Under the pieces are notes generated by a model. That model was given only the letters and a program-made list of their open reading frames with translations. It had not been told where the DNA came from and did not search any database. The translations under genes and the position numbers were made by a program. 64,000 bases of DNA from Paludibacter sp. (GTDB lineage: Bacteria > Bacteroidota > Bacteroidia > Bacteroidales > Paludibacteraceae). Shown piece after piece: positions 49,801 to 60,658 of this stretch (its first letter is position 1; each line of letters begins with the position of its first letter). The DNA is taken from NCBI GenBank assembly GCA_017882285.1, contig JADGPS010000002.1, positions 1 through 64,000 on the forward strand, read 5' to 3'.

Positions 49801-49853
49801 AAAATAAATCAGGATATTAACTAATTAAATTAGTTAATATCCTGATTTATTTT
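49801..49853. repeat. Perfect 26-bp inverted repeat with 1-nt centre
   Basis: aaaataaatcaggatattaactaatt-a-aattagttaatatcctgatttatttt. Confidence 0.92.
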
Positions 49854-49891
49854 ATCATTGGTTTGAATATAAGCGTATTAATCTAAATTGT

Positions 49892-51124
49892 CTACGCAAT
49901 TTTTAACCGATTTATATTTGCCTTTTCTATTTTACTTTGGGCGTATGGTAGTGAAATAGTCAGTTCCTTCTCTTTTTTCGAAGGCATCTCAAACATTTCA
50001 TCCATCATGATGGTTTCAGTAATCGACCGAAGACCACGCGCTCCAAGTTTAAATTCAATGGCTTTGTCCACAACATATTCCAAAACTTCTTCTTTAAATA
50101 CTAATTCAATGCCGTCCATGTCGAAAAGTTTAGTGTATTGCTTAATAATCGAATTTTTTGGTTCGGTCAGAATTCGTCTCAACGCACTTCTGTCAAGCGG
50201 TTCCAGATAAGTAAGTATTGGTAATCGACCGATAATTTCGGGAATTAGTCCAAATGCCTTTAAGTCCTGAGGTGCAATATATTGCAGCAAATTGTGTTTG
50301 TCAACCTGTTCACTTTCTTTGGCGGCAGTATACCCAACAACACGTGTGTTCAGACGTAAAGCAATTTTTTTCTCGATACCATCGAAAGCACCACCGCATA
50401 CAAATAAAATATTTTGCGTATTCACGGCAATCATTTTCTGGTCTGGGTGCTTGCGTCCGCCTTGTGGTGGTACATTTACCACGGCGCCTTCGAGCAGTTT
50501 CAGTAATCCTTGCTGAACACCTTCGCCGCTTACATCGCGGGTTATGCTCGGGTTGTCGCTTTTACGGGCTATTTTATCAATCTCATCGATAAACACAATG
50601 CCGCGTTCGGCAGCTTTCACATCATAATCGGCCACTTGTAACAAACGAGTCAGGATGCTTTCAATATCTTCGCCAACGTAACCTGCTTCGGTCAATACGG
50701 TTGCATCAACAATGGCAAAAGGAACGTGCAGCTTTTTGGCAATTGTTTTGGCTAGTAGTGTTTTACCGGTCCCGGTAGAACCCACCATGATAATATTCGA
50801 TTTCTCAATCTCCACATCATCATTGGTTTTTTCCTGCATCAACCGTTTGTAATGATTGTACACCGCTACCGACAGGTATTTTTTTGCTTCTTCCTGTCCA
50901 ATTACATATTGATCAAGATATTCCTTTATTTCAATGGGTTTAGGAACCTGTTCTTTTTTTATATTGGGTAAATTCGTTTTTTTAGACGAGTTTTCCTTCA
51001 CAATTTCAGCTGCCTGAACGGCGCAATCGTTGCAAATTTGCGCACCTTCCTGACCCATGATGAAAAAATCCACCTGCGATTCCGGGCGTCCGCAAAAGCT
51101 GCAATGTTTGGTGTTTTTAGCCAT
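49892..51124 (-). CDS. clpX: ATP-dependent Clp protease ATP-binding subunit ClpX
   Basis: Zn finger [11 protein letters not shown]...[36 protein letters not shown]. Confidence 0.97.
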   Translation of the reverse strand: MAKNTKHCSFCGRPESQVDFFIMGQEGAQICNDCAVQAAEIVKENSSKKTNLPNIKKEQVPKPIEIKEYLDQYVIGQEEAKKYLSVAVYNHYKRLMQEKTNDDVEIEKSNIIMVGSTGTGKTLLAKTIAKKLHVPFAIVDATVLTEAGYVGEDIESILTRLLQVADYDVKAAERGIVFIDEIDKIARKSDNPSITRDVSGEGVQQGLLKLLEGAVVNVPPQGGRKHPDQKMIAVNTQNILFVCGGAFDGIEKKIALRLNTRVVGYTAAKESEQVDKHNLLQYIAPQDLKAFGLIPEIIGRLPILTYLEPLDRSALRRILTEPKNSIIKQYTKLFDMDGIELVFKEEVLEYVVDKAIEFKLGARGLRSITETIMMDEMFEMPSKKEKELTISLPYAQSKIEKANINRLKIA

Positions 51125-51802
51125 TTACTTTTTCTTTTCATTAAATAACACCTTATCAATCATGCCATAATCAAGAGCTTCTTCCGAAGTCATCCAATAG
51201 TCGCGGTCCGAATCTTTTTCGATGCGTTCGAATGGATTGTTCGAATGTTCGGCAATAATAGTATAAAGTTCTTTCTTGAGTTTTTGAATTTCACGGGCGG
51301 TAATTTCAATATCCGAAGCCTGACCCTGAGCGCCACCCATTGGCTGGTGAATCATAACGCGTGAATGTTTCAAAGCCGAACGTTTGCCGTTGGCACCGGC
51401 TACCAGCAATACTGCTCCCATCGAAGCAGCCATTCCGGTACAAATGGTTGCCACATCGGAGCTGATAAACTGCATGGTGTCGTAAATTCCCAATCCGGCA
51501 GAAACCGAACCGCCCGGCGTGTTCAGATATATGGAAATATCTTTGCCCGGATCGGATGAATCAAGGTAAAGTAACTGTGCCTGAATAACATTGGCTGTAT
51601 AATCGTCAACCTGAATCCCGAGGAAAATAATACGATCCATCATCAAACGGGAGAAAACATCCATTTGAGTTACGTTTAATTGACGCTCTTCGAGTATAGA
51701 CGGTGAAATATAGTTGCTGGTAATGTCGGCATATTTATCCAATGCCAACCCATTCATACCAAGATGTTTGGTAGCGTAATTGCGAAAATCGTTATTGTTC
51801 AT
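51125..51802 (-). CDS. clpP: ATP-dependent Clp protease proteolytic subunit
   Basis: YLNTPGGSVSAGLGIYDTMQFI, GMAASMGAVLLVAG, MIHQPMGGAQGQASDIEI. Confidence 0.97.
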   Translation of the reverse strand: MNNNDFRNYATKHLGMNGLALDKYADITSNYISPSILEERQLNVTQMDVFSRLMMDRIIFLGIQVDDYTANVIQAQLLYLDSSDPGKDISIYLNTPGGSVSAGLGIYDTMQFISSDVATICTGMAASMGAVLLVAGANGKRSALKHSRVMIHQPMGGAQGQASDIEITAREIQKLKKELYTIIAEHSNNPFERIEKDSDRDYWMTSEEALDYGMIDKVLFNEKKK

Positions 51803-51872
51803 AATTATATGAGTTTGAAAAGTTTATAAAGTTAGAAAGCTTATCTGCGATGTGATGGGTTAAAGTTTAAAA

Positions 51873-51912
51873 GAATAATCAACTCAACAAATAACCGAAT
51901 AATCGACTCAAC
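51873..51912. repeat. Octad array GAATAATC AACTCAAC AAATAACC GAATAATC GACTCAAC upstream of clpP
   Basis: 8-bp phase, consensus RAMTMAHC; preceded in phase by GGGTTAAA GTTTAAAA. Confidence 0.75.
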
Positions 51913-52028
51913 CTGTTTTTTAATCGAAAAAGACTTTTAACCTTTTCCAAAAAAGAAACAAAGATAAATCTATTTTGTTTGATTTTTTAGCATTTAAAAG
52001 CCTTTTCGGCAAAATGTGTGAAAAAAAA

Positions 52029-53384
52029 TTATTTTGCTTCAAACATTTTGTTGAATTCTTCAATCGAAACTTCTTTATTGTCGAGTTTAACAGTTTCTTT
52101 AACTACCGCAAATACTTTTTCTTCAGCTACTTTGTCGATCAGACTTTTCAAAGTTTCCTCTTTTTTCATCATGTCTTTAGCATAGTTGGCAATGATTTCG
52201 TCGTCCATGCCAATCATTCCGTATTGTGCGAACTGAGCTTTAGCTATTTTCTTGGCATATTCTTCCACATCGGCAGTTTCCACTTTTAAATCGTTTGCTT
52301 TAGTCAGTTTTTCTTTAATTAAATGCCATTTCAGGTCGGCAATCATTTTTGGATAATCTTCTTCCAATGTTTCGGCTTTTATTTTCTGGTTAGAAGATAA
52401 CAACCAACGTTTCAAGAAAGTATCGGGGAAAGATAAATCGCTGAATTTTGCAACCAACATTTCTTTAGCGTCAACACTAAATTTGAATTCGCTGTCTGAA
52501 ACTAAATTGTCTTGAATGTTTTCTTTGATTTTAGTGCGGAATTCTTCTTCGCTTTTAACCACGCCATCACCATATACTTTATCAAACAATCCCTGATTGA
52601 TTTCCGATTCGTGGTAGCGGGTAATGCTTTCGATTTTCAATAGAAAATCACTATCGACTTTTTTTGCCTGATCTTTCGAAATTTTCAACAACGAACTGAT
52701 CTCAGTTTCGTTATCGAATGCTTTTGAAGGGTTAAAAATGATAACATCGCCTTTTTTCGCGCCAAAGAAAAGTGCTTTCTGAGTATCGTTTTTCATGTAA
52801 GCAGGTGTAAGTGTGGCATCTTGTACTTTAATGCCCGACTCGTTTACTTTGCCGTTTGCCATTTCAAGCAATTCTCCTTTCAACATATCTTTTTCTTCTA
52901 CTACTTCTTCCTGAATGTATTTACCATAACGTCCGGTGTACGATTTTACTTGATTTTCAATCATTTCGTCGCTTACCGTGATGTTGTAATAGTTTACTTT
53001 GTCTTTTTTAGTCAATTCCACTTCAATTTCAGGTGCAATTCCCAAATCAAAAACAAATTCGAAGTCATCTTGTGTATCGAAATCGAAAGGTTTTTGTTCA
53101 GTTTCGTTTGGAAGCGGTTCACCAAGAATATTCATGTTATTTTCGCGAATATAACTGTATAGATTTTCCGAAACCAGTTTGTTGATTTCTTCGGCCATCA
53201 CGGCTTTACCGTACATTTTTCTTACTAAACCCGCCGGCACCATACCGGGGCGAAAGCCAGGGATATTCGCTTTTTTGCGAAAGTCACGCAGATTTTTATC
53301 CACTTTTTCGGCGTAATCCGCTTTTTCAATGCGTAATGTTACAATTGCATTGTTTTGATCGAGGTCTTTTCTGACAATATTCAT
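52029..53384 (-). CDS. tig: Trigger factor
   Basis: N-terminal FRKKANIPGFRPGMVPAGLVRKMYG ribosome-binding region. Confidence 0.93.
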   Translation of the reverse strand: MNIVRKDLDQNNAIVTLRIEKADYAEKVDKNLRDFRKKANIPGFRPGMVPAGLVRKMYGKAVMAEEINKLVSENLYSYIRENNMNILGEPLPNETEQKPFDFDTQDDFEFVFDLGIAPEIEVELTKKDKVNYYNITVSDEMIENQVKSYTGRYGKYIQEEVVEEKDMLKGELLEMANGKVNESGIKVQDATLTPAYMKNDTQKALFFGAKKGDVIIFNPSKAFDNETEISSLLKISKDQAKKVDSDFLLKIESITRYHESEINQGLFDKVYGDGVVKSEEEFRTKIKENIQDNLVSDSEFKFSVDAKEMLVAKFSDLSFPDTFLKRWLLSSNQKIKAETLEEDYPKMIADLKWHLIKEKLTKANDLKVETADVEEYAKKIAKAQFAQYGMIGMDDEIIANYAKDMMKKEETLKSLIDKVAEEKVFAVVKETVKLDNKEVSIEEFNKMFEAK

Positions 53385-53543
53385 ATTTATAATAATAGTG
53401 TAATTTTCTGATGTTTAACTTTCAGTAATGGGGTGCAAAGGTATAAAAAAAAGAGATATAACCTACTTTTTTTTTATCAAAAATTATTTTTTGATACCGT
53501 ATTGAGATACAATGACTTTGAAAATAGTTGTTGAATAAGCAAA

Positions 53544-53576
53544 AATAAAAAAAGCAAATCTATCCGGATTCGCTTC
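53544..53576 (-). terminator. Terminator of the 53625-54266 gene
   Basis: Minus strand gcgaatc-cggata-gatttgc followed by a T-rich run. Confidence 0.65.
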
Positions 53577-53577
53577 T

Positions 53578-53619
53578 TATCAATCTTTATTCTTGGTTCT
53601 AATATCTTTATTCTTGACT
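53578..53619 (-). repeat. Heptad array AGTCAAG AATAAAG ATATTAG AACCAAG AATAAAG ATTGATA
   Basis: 7-bp phase; same ANNMAAG consensus as 18046-18080. Confidence 0.8.
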
Positions 53620-53624
53620 CTAAA

Positions 53625-54266
53625 TTAAAAAAGATATACCAAATTAATATTATAAACTCGATTGGTAGAATTTGTGGGTGTCGGCATTCCTGTCGTCGAA
53701 TTTGATGTATTTTTAAGTCCCTGACTCCAGTTAAATCCAAATTGAATTTTTTTGAATAGTTCCAATCCCCCACCTAAGTTGTATCCATAATCTACATGAT
53801 CCATGAAACTCTGGTAATTTTCTTTTTGAATGCTATTGGTTTTTTCATCAACAGTTTGTCCGCTAAGTGCGTACGCACCATAAACACCGGCAATACCATA
53901 TACGCCTATAAATCCGAGCAAAATCCGATAGCGTATATTAAATGGTACTTCTACATAATTCAGTTCCTTATAACCTTGTTTAATTACGTTCGCAATGTTG
54001 GTGCTATCGCTGAAAGTGCTTCCTTTCTGCGAAAGTAATGCTCCGATTTCACATCCTAAGCCTGATTTTTTAGGCATTGCCTGATAAATCAACCCGATTT
54101 GATATCCGGTAAGATTTTTAGAGCTAAATCCTGCAGCAATATAGGCCTGACTAAATGATTTAATTTCGTTTGCCAAATTTACACCTGCTTTAATGCCTAA
54201 CTGAGCATATAAACCGGAAGTGCAAAGTAATAATGCAATCAGAAAATAACAGTTTTTATTTTTCAT
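53625..54266 (-). CDS. Outer-membrane beta-barrel protein (PorT-like)
   Basis: Signal peptide; LGIKAGVNLANEI, GFSSKNLTGYQIGLIYQ, C-terminal YNINLVYLF. Confidence 0.8.
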   Translation of the reverse strand: MKNKNCYFLIALLLCTSGLYAQLGIKAGVNLANEIKSFSQAYIAAGFSSKNLTGYQIGLIYQAMPKKSGLGCEIGALLSQKGSTFSDSTNIANVIKQGYKELNYVEVPFNIRYRILLGFIGVYGIAGVYGAYALSGQTVDEKTNSIQKENYQSFMDHVDYGYNLGGGLELFKKIQFGFNWSQGLKNTSNSTTGMPTPTNSTNRVYNINLVYLF

Positions 54267-54361
54267 ACTTTCAAAATAATATTTGACAATTACGATTTTA
54301 AAACGACTATTTCAATTTTATAGTATAATCTTGACGTAAAATATCAACTGGTTATATTTGC

Positions 54362-56161
54362 TTACTTACGGGTCATACGTTTCCGTTCGTTCTCGTCAAG
54401 ATAGATTTTCCGTAAGCGAATACTGGCTGGTGTAATTTCCACATATTCATCTTCTTTGATGTATTCCAACGCTTCTTCCAGACTGAAAACAATAGGCGGA
54501 ATCAATTTGGCTTTATCATCGGCACCCGAAGCACGCATGTTAGTGAGCTTTTTCGGCTTTGTAACGTTCACAACCATATCACCTTCTTTAGCACTTTCAC
54601 CAACTACCTGACCTGCATAAATTTCATCTTGTGGAAAAACAAAGAATCTTCCTCGATCTTGCAATTTATCCAAAGAGTAGGCAAAAGCCGTGCCACTTTC
54701 CATAGCAATTATTGAACCGTTATTGCGTTTTTCAATTTCACCTTTGTACAGTTGATATTCAAAAAAGCGATGCGACATAATGGCTTCACCGGCCGAAGAA
54801 GTCAAAACATTGTTACGCAATCCGATAATACCACGCGATGGAATTAAAAATTCCAATTGAATGCGGTCGTTCATCACGTCCATGCTAAGCATTTCACCTT
54901 TGCGGATAGCTACTATTTCAATAATTTTGCCGGAACATTCTTCAGGGAGGTTGATAGTCAACTGTTCAATCGGTTCGCAACGTTTTCCGTTAATTTCTTT
55001 AAAAATTACCTGTGGCTGACCAACTTGCATTTCATAGCCTTCGCGACGCATTGTTTCAATCAGCACAGATAAGTGAAGTACGCCCCGTCCGTAAACGTGC
55101 CAAATATCCGAATCAATATTTTTTTCAACCCGCAAAGCCAGATTTTTATCCAATTCTTTCATCAAACGGTCGTGAATGTGGCGCGAAGTAACGTATTTTC
55201 CTTCTTTTCCGAAAAATGGTGAATTGTTGATAGTGAAAACCATACTCATAGTTGGTTCGTCGATGGCAATTGGAGTAAGTGGTTCAGGGTTTTGCAAATC
55301 GCAAACCGAATCGCCAATTTCAAAACCTTCGATACCAACCAATGCACAAATATCACCCGATTTTACTTCCGTAGCACGTGTTCGTCCTAAACCGGTAAAG
55401 GTATGCAATTCTTTAATGCGCGATTTGATGGTTTTTCCATCACGTTTTACCAAATTCACATCCATTCCTTCGCGCAAAGTTCCACGGTGAACTCGCCCTA
55501 CCGCAATACGACCAACATACGACGAATAATCGAGTGATGTAATCAACATTTGTGGTGTTCCTTCCAGATATTCAGGTTCAGGAATATATTTGATAATGGC
55601 ATCGAGCAAAGGTAAAATGCTGTCGGTCCGGTCTTTCCAGTCTTCCGACATCCAATTTTGTTTTGCCGAACCATAAATGGTGTGGAAATTCAACTGTGTT
55701 TCAGTTGCATCCAAATTATACATTAAGTCGAAAACAGCTTCATGAACTTCGTCGGGACGGCAGTTCGGTTTGTCCACTTTATTTACAACTACAATGGGTA
55801 AAAGTCCCATTTGTAAGGCTTTTTGCAACACAAAACGGGTTTGTGGCATTGGCCCTTCAAAAGCATCAACTAACAACAATACGCCGTCGGCCATGTTCAG
55901 TACACGTTCTACTTCACCACCAAAGTCGGCGTGACCCGGAGTGTCAATAATATTAATCTTGTACCCTAGATAATCGATAGACACGTTTTTTGCTAATATG
56001 GTTATGCCACGTTCACGTTCAAGGTCGTTATTATCCATAATTAACTCTCCGGCGTTTTCGTTGTCGCGGAACAGGTGTCCGGCTAATAACATCTTGTCAA
56101 CCAGCGTAGTTTTACCATGATCGACGTGGGCAATTATAGCAATGTTTCTAATTTTCTGCAT
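54362..56161 (-). CDS. typA: GTP-binding protein TypA/BipA
   Basis: [44 protein letters not shown]. Confidence 0.95.
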   Translation of the reverse strand: MQKIRNIAIIAHVDHGKTTLVDKMLLAGHLFRDNENAGELIMDNNDLERERGITILAKNVSIDYLGYKINIIDTPGHADFGGEVERVLNMADGVLLLVDAFEGPMPQTRFVLQKALQMGLLPIVVVNKVDKPNCRPDEVHEAVFDLMYNLDATETQLNFHTIYGSAKQNWMSEDWKDRTDSILPLLDAIIKYIPEPEYLEGTPQMLITSLDYSSYVGRIAVGRVHRGTLREGMDVNLVKRDGKTIKSRIKELHTFTGLGRTRATEVKSGDICALVGIEGFEIGDSVCDLQNPEPLTPIAIDEPTMSMVFTINNSPFFGKEGKYVTSRHIHDRLMKELDKNLALRVEKNIDSDIWHVYGRGVLHLSVLIETMRREGYEMQVGQPQVIFKEINGKRCEPIEQLTINLPEECSGKIIEIVAIRKGEMLSMDVMNDRIQLEFLIPSRGIIGLRNNVLTSSAGEAIMSHRFFEYQLYKGEIEKRNNGSIIAMESGTAFAYSLDKLQDRGRFFVFPQDEIYAGQVVGESAKEGDMVVNVTKPKKLTNMRASGADDKAKLIPPIVFSLEEALEYIKEDEYVEITPASIRLRKIYLDENERKRMTRK

Positions 56162-56318
56162 GTAACACAATCTTTTTTTTGAGGGTGCAAAGTTAGTGAA
56201 AATAATTCAATAACTATTTCATTTAAGAATTCATCTGATTAAGAGCACATAAACCAACTATTTTAGTGATTTATTTTTGTGTTATTACGGAAAATAGTTT
56301 GAAAAAGACGCTTAAACT

Positions 56319-56349
56319 TTTGTCAGATAAAAAAAAAGCTGTACTTTTG
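56319..56349 (+). promoter_or_regulatory. Bacteroidota promoter TTTG-N19-TACTTTTG for rplS
   Basis: tttg 56319-56322, 19-nt spacer, tacttttg 56342-56349. Confidence 0.7.
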
Positions 56350-56433
56350 CAGTCCAATTTTAGCGTAATCTCTGACAGAATAAATGAGGTCTGTGAATAT
56401 TGCGCATAATATTAATTAAAATAAAGAGCAATA

Positions 56434-56781
56434 ATGGACTTAATTAAAGTTGCAGAACAAGCATTTTTGGTTGAAAAAACGCACCCTGAATTCAAAGCCG
56501 GTGATACGGTTACCGTTGCTTACCGTATTATTGAAGGTAGCAAAGAACGTATTCAGGAATATCGCGGCGATGTCATCAAAATCGTTGGGCATGAAGGTAA
56601 AAAACGCTTTACCGTTCGTAAAATTTCAGGAAATGTGGGCGTAGAACGTATTTTCCCGTTGGATTCACCATTTATAGAAAGCATTACCGTTAACAAACGC
56701 GGTAAAGTTCGTCGCGCTAAATTGTATTATTTACGTGCACTTACCGGTAAAAAAGCCAGAATCAAAGAAAGACGCGTGTAA
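56434..56781 (+). CDS. rplS: 50S ribosomal protein L19
   Basis: [55 protein letters not shown]. Confidence 0.97.
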   Translation: MDLIKVAEQAFLVEKTHPEFKAGDTVTVAYRIIEGSKERIQEYRGDVIKIVGHEGKKRFTVRKISGNVGVERIFPLDSPFIESITVNKRGKVRRAKLYYLRALTGKKARIKERRV

Positions 56782-56811
56782 TCACAATCTTCGGAAACAA
56801 CATAAAAAAGA

Positions 56812-56841
56812 GAAATTCGTTTATCGGATTTCTTTTTTTTT
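56812..56841 (+). terminator. Terminator of rplS
   Basis: gaaattcg-tttat-cggatttc followed by a T run. Confidence 0.75.
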
Positions 56842-56890
56842 GTGGAAAAAATTTTCTAGGAGAATATCAGCGAAATCAACGGAAAATCTA

Positions 56891-59188
56891 TCACTCTGTA
56901 AACTTCGGATTAAATAGCAAAAAACCGATATTGACACCAAAATTCCACTGACTGGCTGCTGAGCTGTAATAGTTTACAAACATCCCCGCCGAAGCAATTT
57001 TAAAATTAAACGCCAGGGTGGTTTCAGCTATGAACTGCGAAGAAGTAAATGGGGTTAAGTAATATGCCTTATTATCTGCAGAACGGCTAATGCTTTGGTA
57101 GGGCACAAACCAATACGCTTCGCCGCGAAGATGAAGTTCTTTGGTAAAATTATAAATCGTTTTTAAACCAATGGCAGCAAACTGATTGGCACTAAAAGCT
57201 TCATTAAATACGGTTCGGCTATGTGGCGTTGGCCGAAAAGCCGGTGCCTGAATAAGACTTGCCGTGTAGTTTTGCAACAATTTCCGGTTTGTAACCGCTA
57301 ATTCACCATAAGTTCCCAAGGTAAAATGAGAAGAAATGGGAAAATACTGATCAATTTTCGCTCCCCACTTTATCCACAGATCAGAAATTTCAGGAACAGT
57401 TTGAGCAGGATTAATGCCTGATTTAAAGGTTTCTTCGCCACCAATCAACTGGAGGGAAGTAGTATAATTGTAACCAGTTGTTGGATACATTAGGTTGTTG
57501 AGGGTGTAACTTTCAATTCGTCCAAAAATGCTTCCGAGCGAAAATATACTTTTATCGTTTACGGTGGTAGCAGTTGCAGTGGAACGATCCTGAATGTAGC
57601 TGTCTGTCAGGGCACCGTATCCAATTCCAAACTCCATTCGTCCTTTCGTGTTAAGTGGAATGCCAATACTCAGTTTTGTATAAAACTCATTTTGTGTGAA
57701 ATTGGAAGTCCGGGTATCAGCATAAAAAATCTGATCACCTTCAAAATAATCAAATTTATGAACCACCACTCCTAACTTCATATACCAGTTTTTTTGAGAT
57801 GGAATTTCAATCCGTGTTCCCAATCCTAATCCGTTATAAACTTTGCCAAACTGAGCATCGATATAAGCGGTTTGTGCAAATTCAGTCAGGTTTTGATAGG
57901 TCAATCCGAAATAAGCCTGATTGGAGGTGGATGACGAAACATTACCACCAAGAAGCACTTTCAGGTGATCTTGTATTTTTACATACAGATTTAAATCAAA
58001 ATTTCCGGTTGCCGAATTAAAAACGGCATGTGGCATAACTTCCATGATTTTATCGTCGGAAATTAATTTGAAATACGAATCTTTAAATTCTTTAAGCGTG
58101 AATACATCGTTTTGGTAGTGAAAAATATTCTCTACATATTGTTTTTGCAAACTGTCGACACCTTCCACAATTACTCGTTGAAATTTCAACTTGGGGAAGC
58201 GGTTTTTGAAATTATTCCGTTTCTCGGCAATTTCCTGTACTGTCACACGTCGTGGAACTCGCGCTTTAATTTCATCAATATGTTTCATTACCGAATCATA
58301 ACCCATTTGAACCAGTTCATCCACTCTATTAAAATTGAAAAGTCTGACATTAGTGGTTTTAAACTTTATTAATAAACCATCTTTTTTCGGAATAGTGTAA
58401 TCAGTATGTGACATAATCATATTTTCAATTTGCATGATAATATCCTGCTGGTCGGGTTTGCGTGGATTGTTCGAAACCACACTTCCAATCATAAAGTCGG
58501 GATTAAAATCCTTGCGCATCACATCTACAGGAAAATTATTGAAAATGCCACCGTCGAATAGCAATCGGTTGTCAATCATAATGGGCTTAAACATAAATGG
58601 ATAAGTCATTGACGCTCTTATCGCATCTCCCAACACACCATATCTGAAAACTACTGCTTCTTTTTTGTAGATATCGGAAGCAACGCAACGGAAGGGCACA
58701 AACAATTTGTCGAAATCGCCGCCTGCAACGGCATTTGCCTGAGCAGTGAGGGGTAAAAACGCATAGTTCATCTGCCGCGGTGATACGAAATTAGTTGGAA
58801 GAACAGTCGATTTCAAATTAATGGAATCGATATTGCTTATATTAAAGGGAATTTCAACAAAATTCGGTTTTGGATCGGCATTACGAAAATAATATTGGTA
58901 ATTCGAGTTCACTTCGCCTGTCGACCAGCGTTTAAAATCAGGAGATTTGATAATTTCAATCATTTCGTCGGTGGTGTAACCCATTGCGTACATGCCACCT
59001 ACAATGGCTCCCATAGAGGTTCCGGCAATGTAATCAATCGGAATGCCGTTTTCCTCCAGTGCTTTGATTACCCCTATATGCGAAATGCCTTTGGCACCAC
59101 CACCACTTAAAACAAGACCGACTTTTTGTGATGATAATGAAAGAAATATGCTTGCAGAGAAAGTGAAAATCAATAATACTTTTTTCAT
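56891..59188 (-). CDS. Patatin-like phospholipase with C-terminal outer-membrane barrel
   Basis: GLVLSGGGAKGISHIGVIKAL, GTSMGAIVGGMYA, DGGIFNNFP; POTRA-like and barrel region; start moved to internal Met. Confidence 0.9.
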   Translation of the reverse strand: MKKVLLIFTFSASIFLSLSSQKVGLVLSGGGAKGISHIGVIKALEENGIPIDYIAGTSMGAIVGGMYAMGYTTDEMIEIIKSPDFKRWSTGEVNSNYQYYFRNADPKPNFVEIPFNISNIDSINLKSTVLPTNFVSPRQMNYAFLPLTAQANAVAGGDFDKLFVPFRCVASDIYKKEAVVFRYGVLGDAIRASMTYPFMFKPIMIDNRLLFDGGIFNNFPVDVMRKDFNPDFMIGSVVSNNPRKPDQQDIIMQIENMIMSHTDYTIPKKDGLLIKFKTTNVRLFNFNRVDELVQMGYDSVMKHIDEIKARVPRRVTVQEIAEKRNNFKNRFPKLKFQRVIVEGVDSLQKQYVENIFHYQNDVFTLKEFKDSYFKLISDDKIMEVMPHAVFNSATGNFDLNLYVKIQDHLKVLLGGNVSSSTSNQAYFGLTYQNLTEFAQTAYIDAQFGKVYNGLGLGTRIEIPSQKNWYMKLGVVVHKFDYFEGDQIFYADTRTSNFTQNEFYTKLSIGIPLNTKGRMEFGIGYGALTDSYIQDRSTATATTVNDKSIFSLGSIFGRIESYTLNNLMYPTTGYNYTTSLQLIGGEETFKSGINPAQTVPEISDLWIKWGAKIDQYFPISSHFTLGTYGELAVTNRKLLQNYTASLIQAPAFRPTPHSRTVFNEAFSANQFAAIGLKTIYNFTKELHLRGEAYWFVPYQSISRSADNKAYYLTPFTSSQFIAETTLAFNFKIASAGMFVNYYSSAASQWNFGVNIGFLLFNPKFTE

Positions 59189-59372
59189 TGTTGAAATAGG
59201 GTTGTTAAACACAGTAAAATTACATAAAAATTCATTACCAACGTATTATTTTTTGCAAAAAACCTTGTAATAAATACTTGGATTTCGAATATTAAAAATG
59301 CCTTGTTTGTTAAAATGCATTTTCGAAGACTAATCAACAATCGAAAATTACATTATAAATGAAACAATTTTC

Positions 59373-60536
59373 ATGTTGAAACGTTTAAATTTGCAATTAG
59401 AAATATTATTTAAACGATTTATGAAAATAGGATTTATTATTATTGCTTTAGCAATACTTTTTTCACTTAATGGATATGTGATGGTACGCGGATGGCAAGC
59501 CCTGCCACCCGTTTCTGTTTCCCGTCCCATTTATCTTATCACTGCAATTTTACTTTTTCTGGTTATGATGGTTGGGATGATATTTGGAAATGCCATGCAG
59601 CCTGTTGTTGCAAAAACCGTCAGTTTTATCGGATTTAGTTATATTATAGTTTTTATTTATTTGTTTCTTAGCTTTTTAGTGGTCGATATTGTTCGGATTG
59701 CTAACTATTTTATAGAATTTGCCCCATCCGGTTTGACAAGTTTCCGTCTTTGGGCGATGGTAGTAACATTGGGCATTACCGGAATTGCAATGGTAATTGG
59801 AAACATCAAATTCAATCATCCTGAAATTGTAACACTTAATTTAAGTATCGATAAACCAACTCAACATAAAGTACTGAAAATTGTTGCAGCAAGCGATTTT
59901 CATCTTGGAATTTCTATTGATAAAAAATGTCTGCATAGCTATGTTAAAATGATAAATGAACAACATCCCGATATTGTTTTGTTGGCTGGTGATATCTCCG
60001 ACCGCTCGATTATTCCGTTGATAAATCAAAATATGGCAGAAGAATTTCGAGCTATCAAAGCTTCATTTGGCGTTTATGCCATTAACGGCAATCACGAACA
60101 TTATACCGAAACGCCTAATGCAACAGCCAATTATCTAAAAAGTGCCGGAATTAAAGTTTTACGCGACGAAACTTGTCTGGTGGATAGTAGTTTTTACCTG
60201 GTTGGACGCGATGACCGAAGTAATTTAAATAGAAAAAATCTTAAGGAATTAGTGAATGGTTTGGATGTTAATAAACCAAGAATTCTGATGGATCATCAGC
60301 CTTATTATCTCGAGGAAGCCCAACAAAATGGAATCGATTTACAAATTTCGGGACATACTCACAACGGACAGTTTTTCCCTGTAAACTTTCTTGTAAAACA
60401 CATGTATGAGCTCAGTTACGGCTACAGGAGAATAGGCAAAACACATTACTATGTTTCCTCCGGTCTTGGCCTTTGGGGACCACAATATCGTATCGGAACA
60501 AGTTCGGAATTGGTGGTTATAAATTTGAAATATTAA
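59373..60536 (+). CDS. Membrane-anchored metallophosphoesterase
   Basis: ASDFHLG, LLAGDISDR, INGNHEHY, SGHTHNGQ; N-terminal TM helices. Confidence 0.9.
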   Translation: MLKRLNLQLEILFKRFMKIGFIIIALAILFSLNGYVMVRGWQALPPVSVSRPIYLITAILLFLVMMVGMIFGNAMQPVVAKTVSFIGFSYIIVFIYLFLSFLVVDIVRIANYFIEFAPSGLTSFRLWAMVVTLGITGIAMVIGNIKFNHPEIVTLNLSIDKPTQHKVLKIVAASDFHLGISIDKKCLHSYVKMINEQHPDIVLLAGDISDRSIIPLINQNMAEEFRAIKASFGVYAINGNHEHYTETPNATANYLKSAGIKVLRDETCLVDSSFYLVGRDDRSNLNRKNLKELVNGLDVNKPRILMDHQPYYLEEAQQNGIDLQISGHTHNGQFFPVNFLVKHMYELSYGYRRIGKTHYYVSSGLGLWGPQYRIGTSSELVVINLKY

Positions 60537-60580
60537 CCTGCTTATCAACTATCCGGTCGGATAAGGACAACTTTCATCGA

Positions 60581-60596
60581 GTTCATTTCAATGAAC
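60581..60596. repeat. 16-nt hairpin gttcatt-tc-aatgaac
   Basis: 7-2-7 geometry, like 3623-3638. Confidence 0.7.
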
Positions 60597-60607
60597 ATAC
60601 TAATGCA

Positions 60608-60642
60608 GAAATTGCCATATTCATTCAGAATACGGCAATTTC
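60608..60642. terminator. Bidirectional terminator-like hairpin
   Basis: gaaattgccatattc-attca-gaatacggcaatttc, one mismatch. Confidence 0.7.
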
Positions 60643-60658
60643 TTTTCAATTGTAAATT

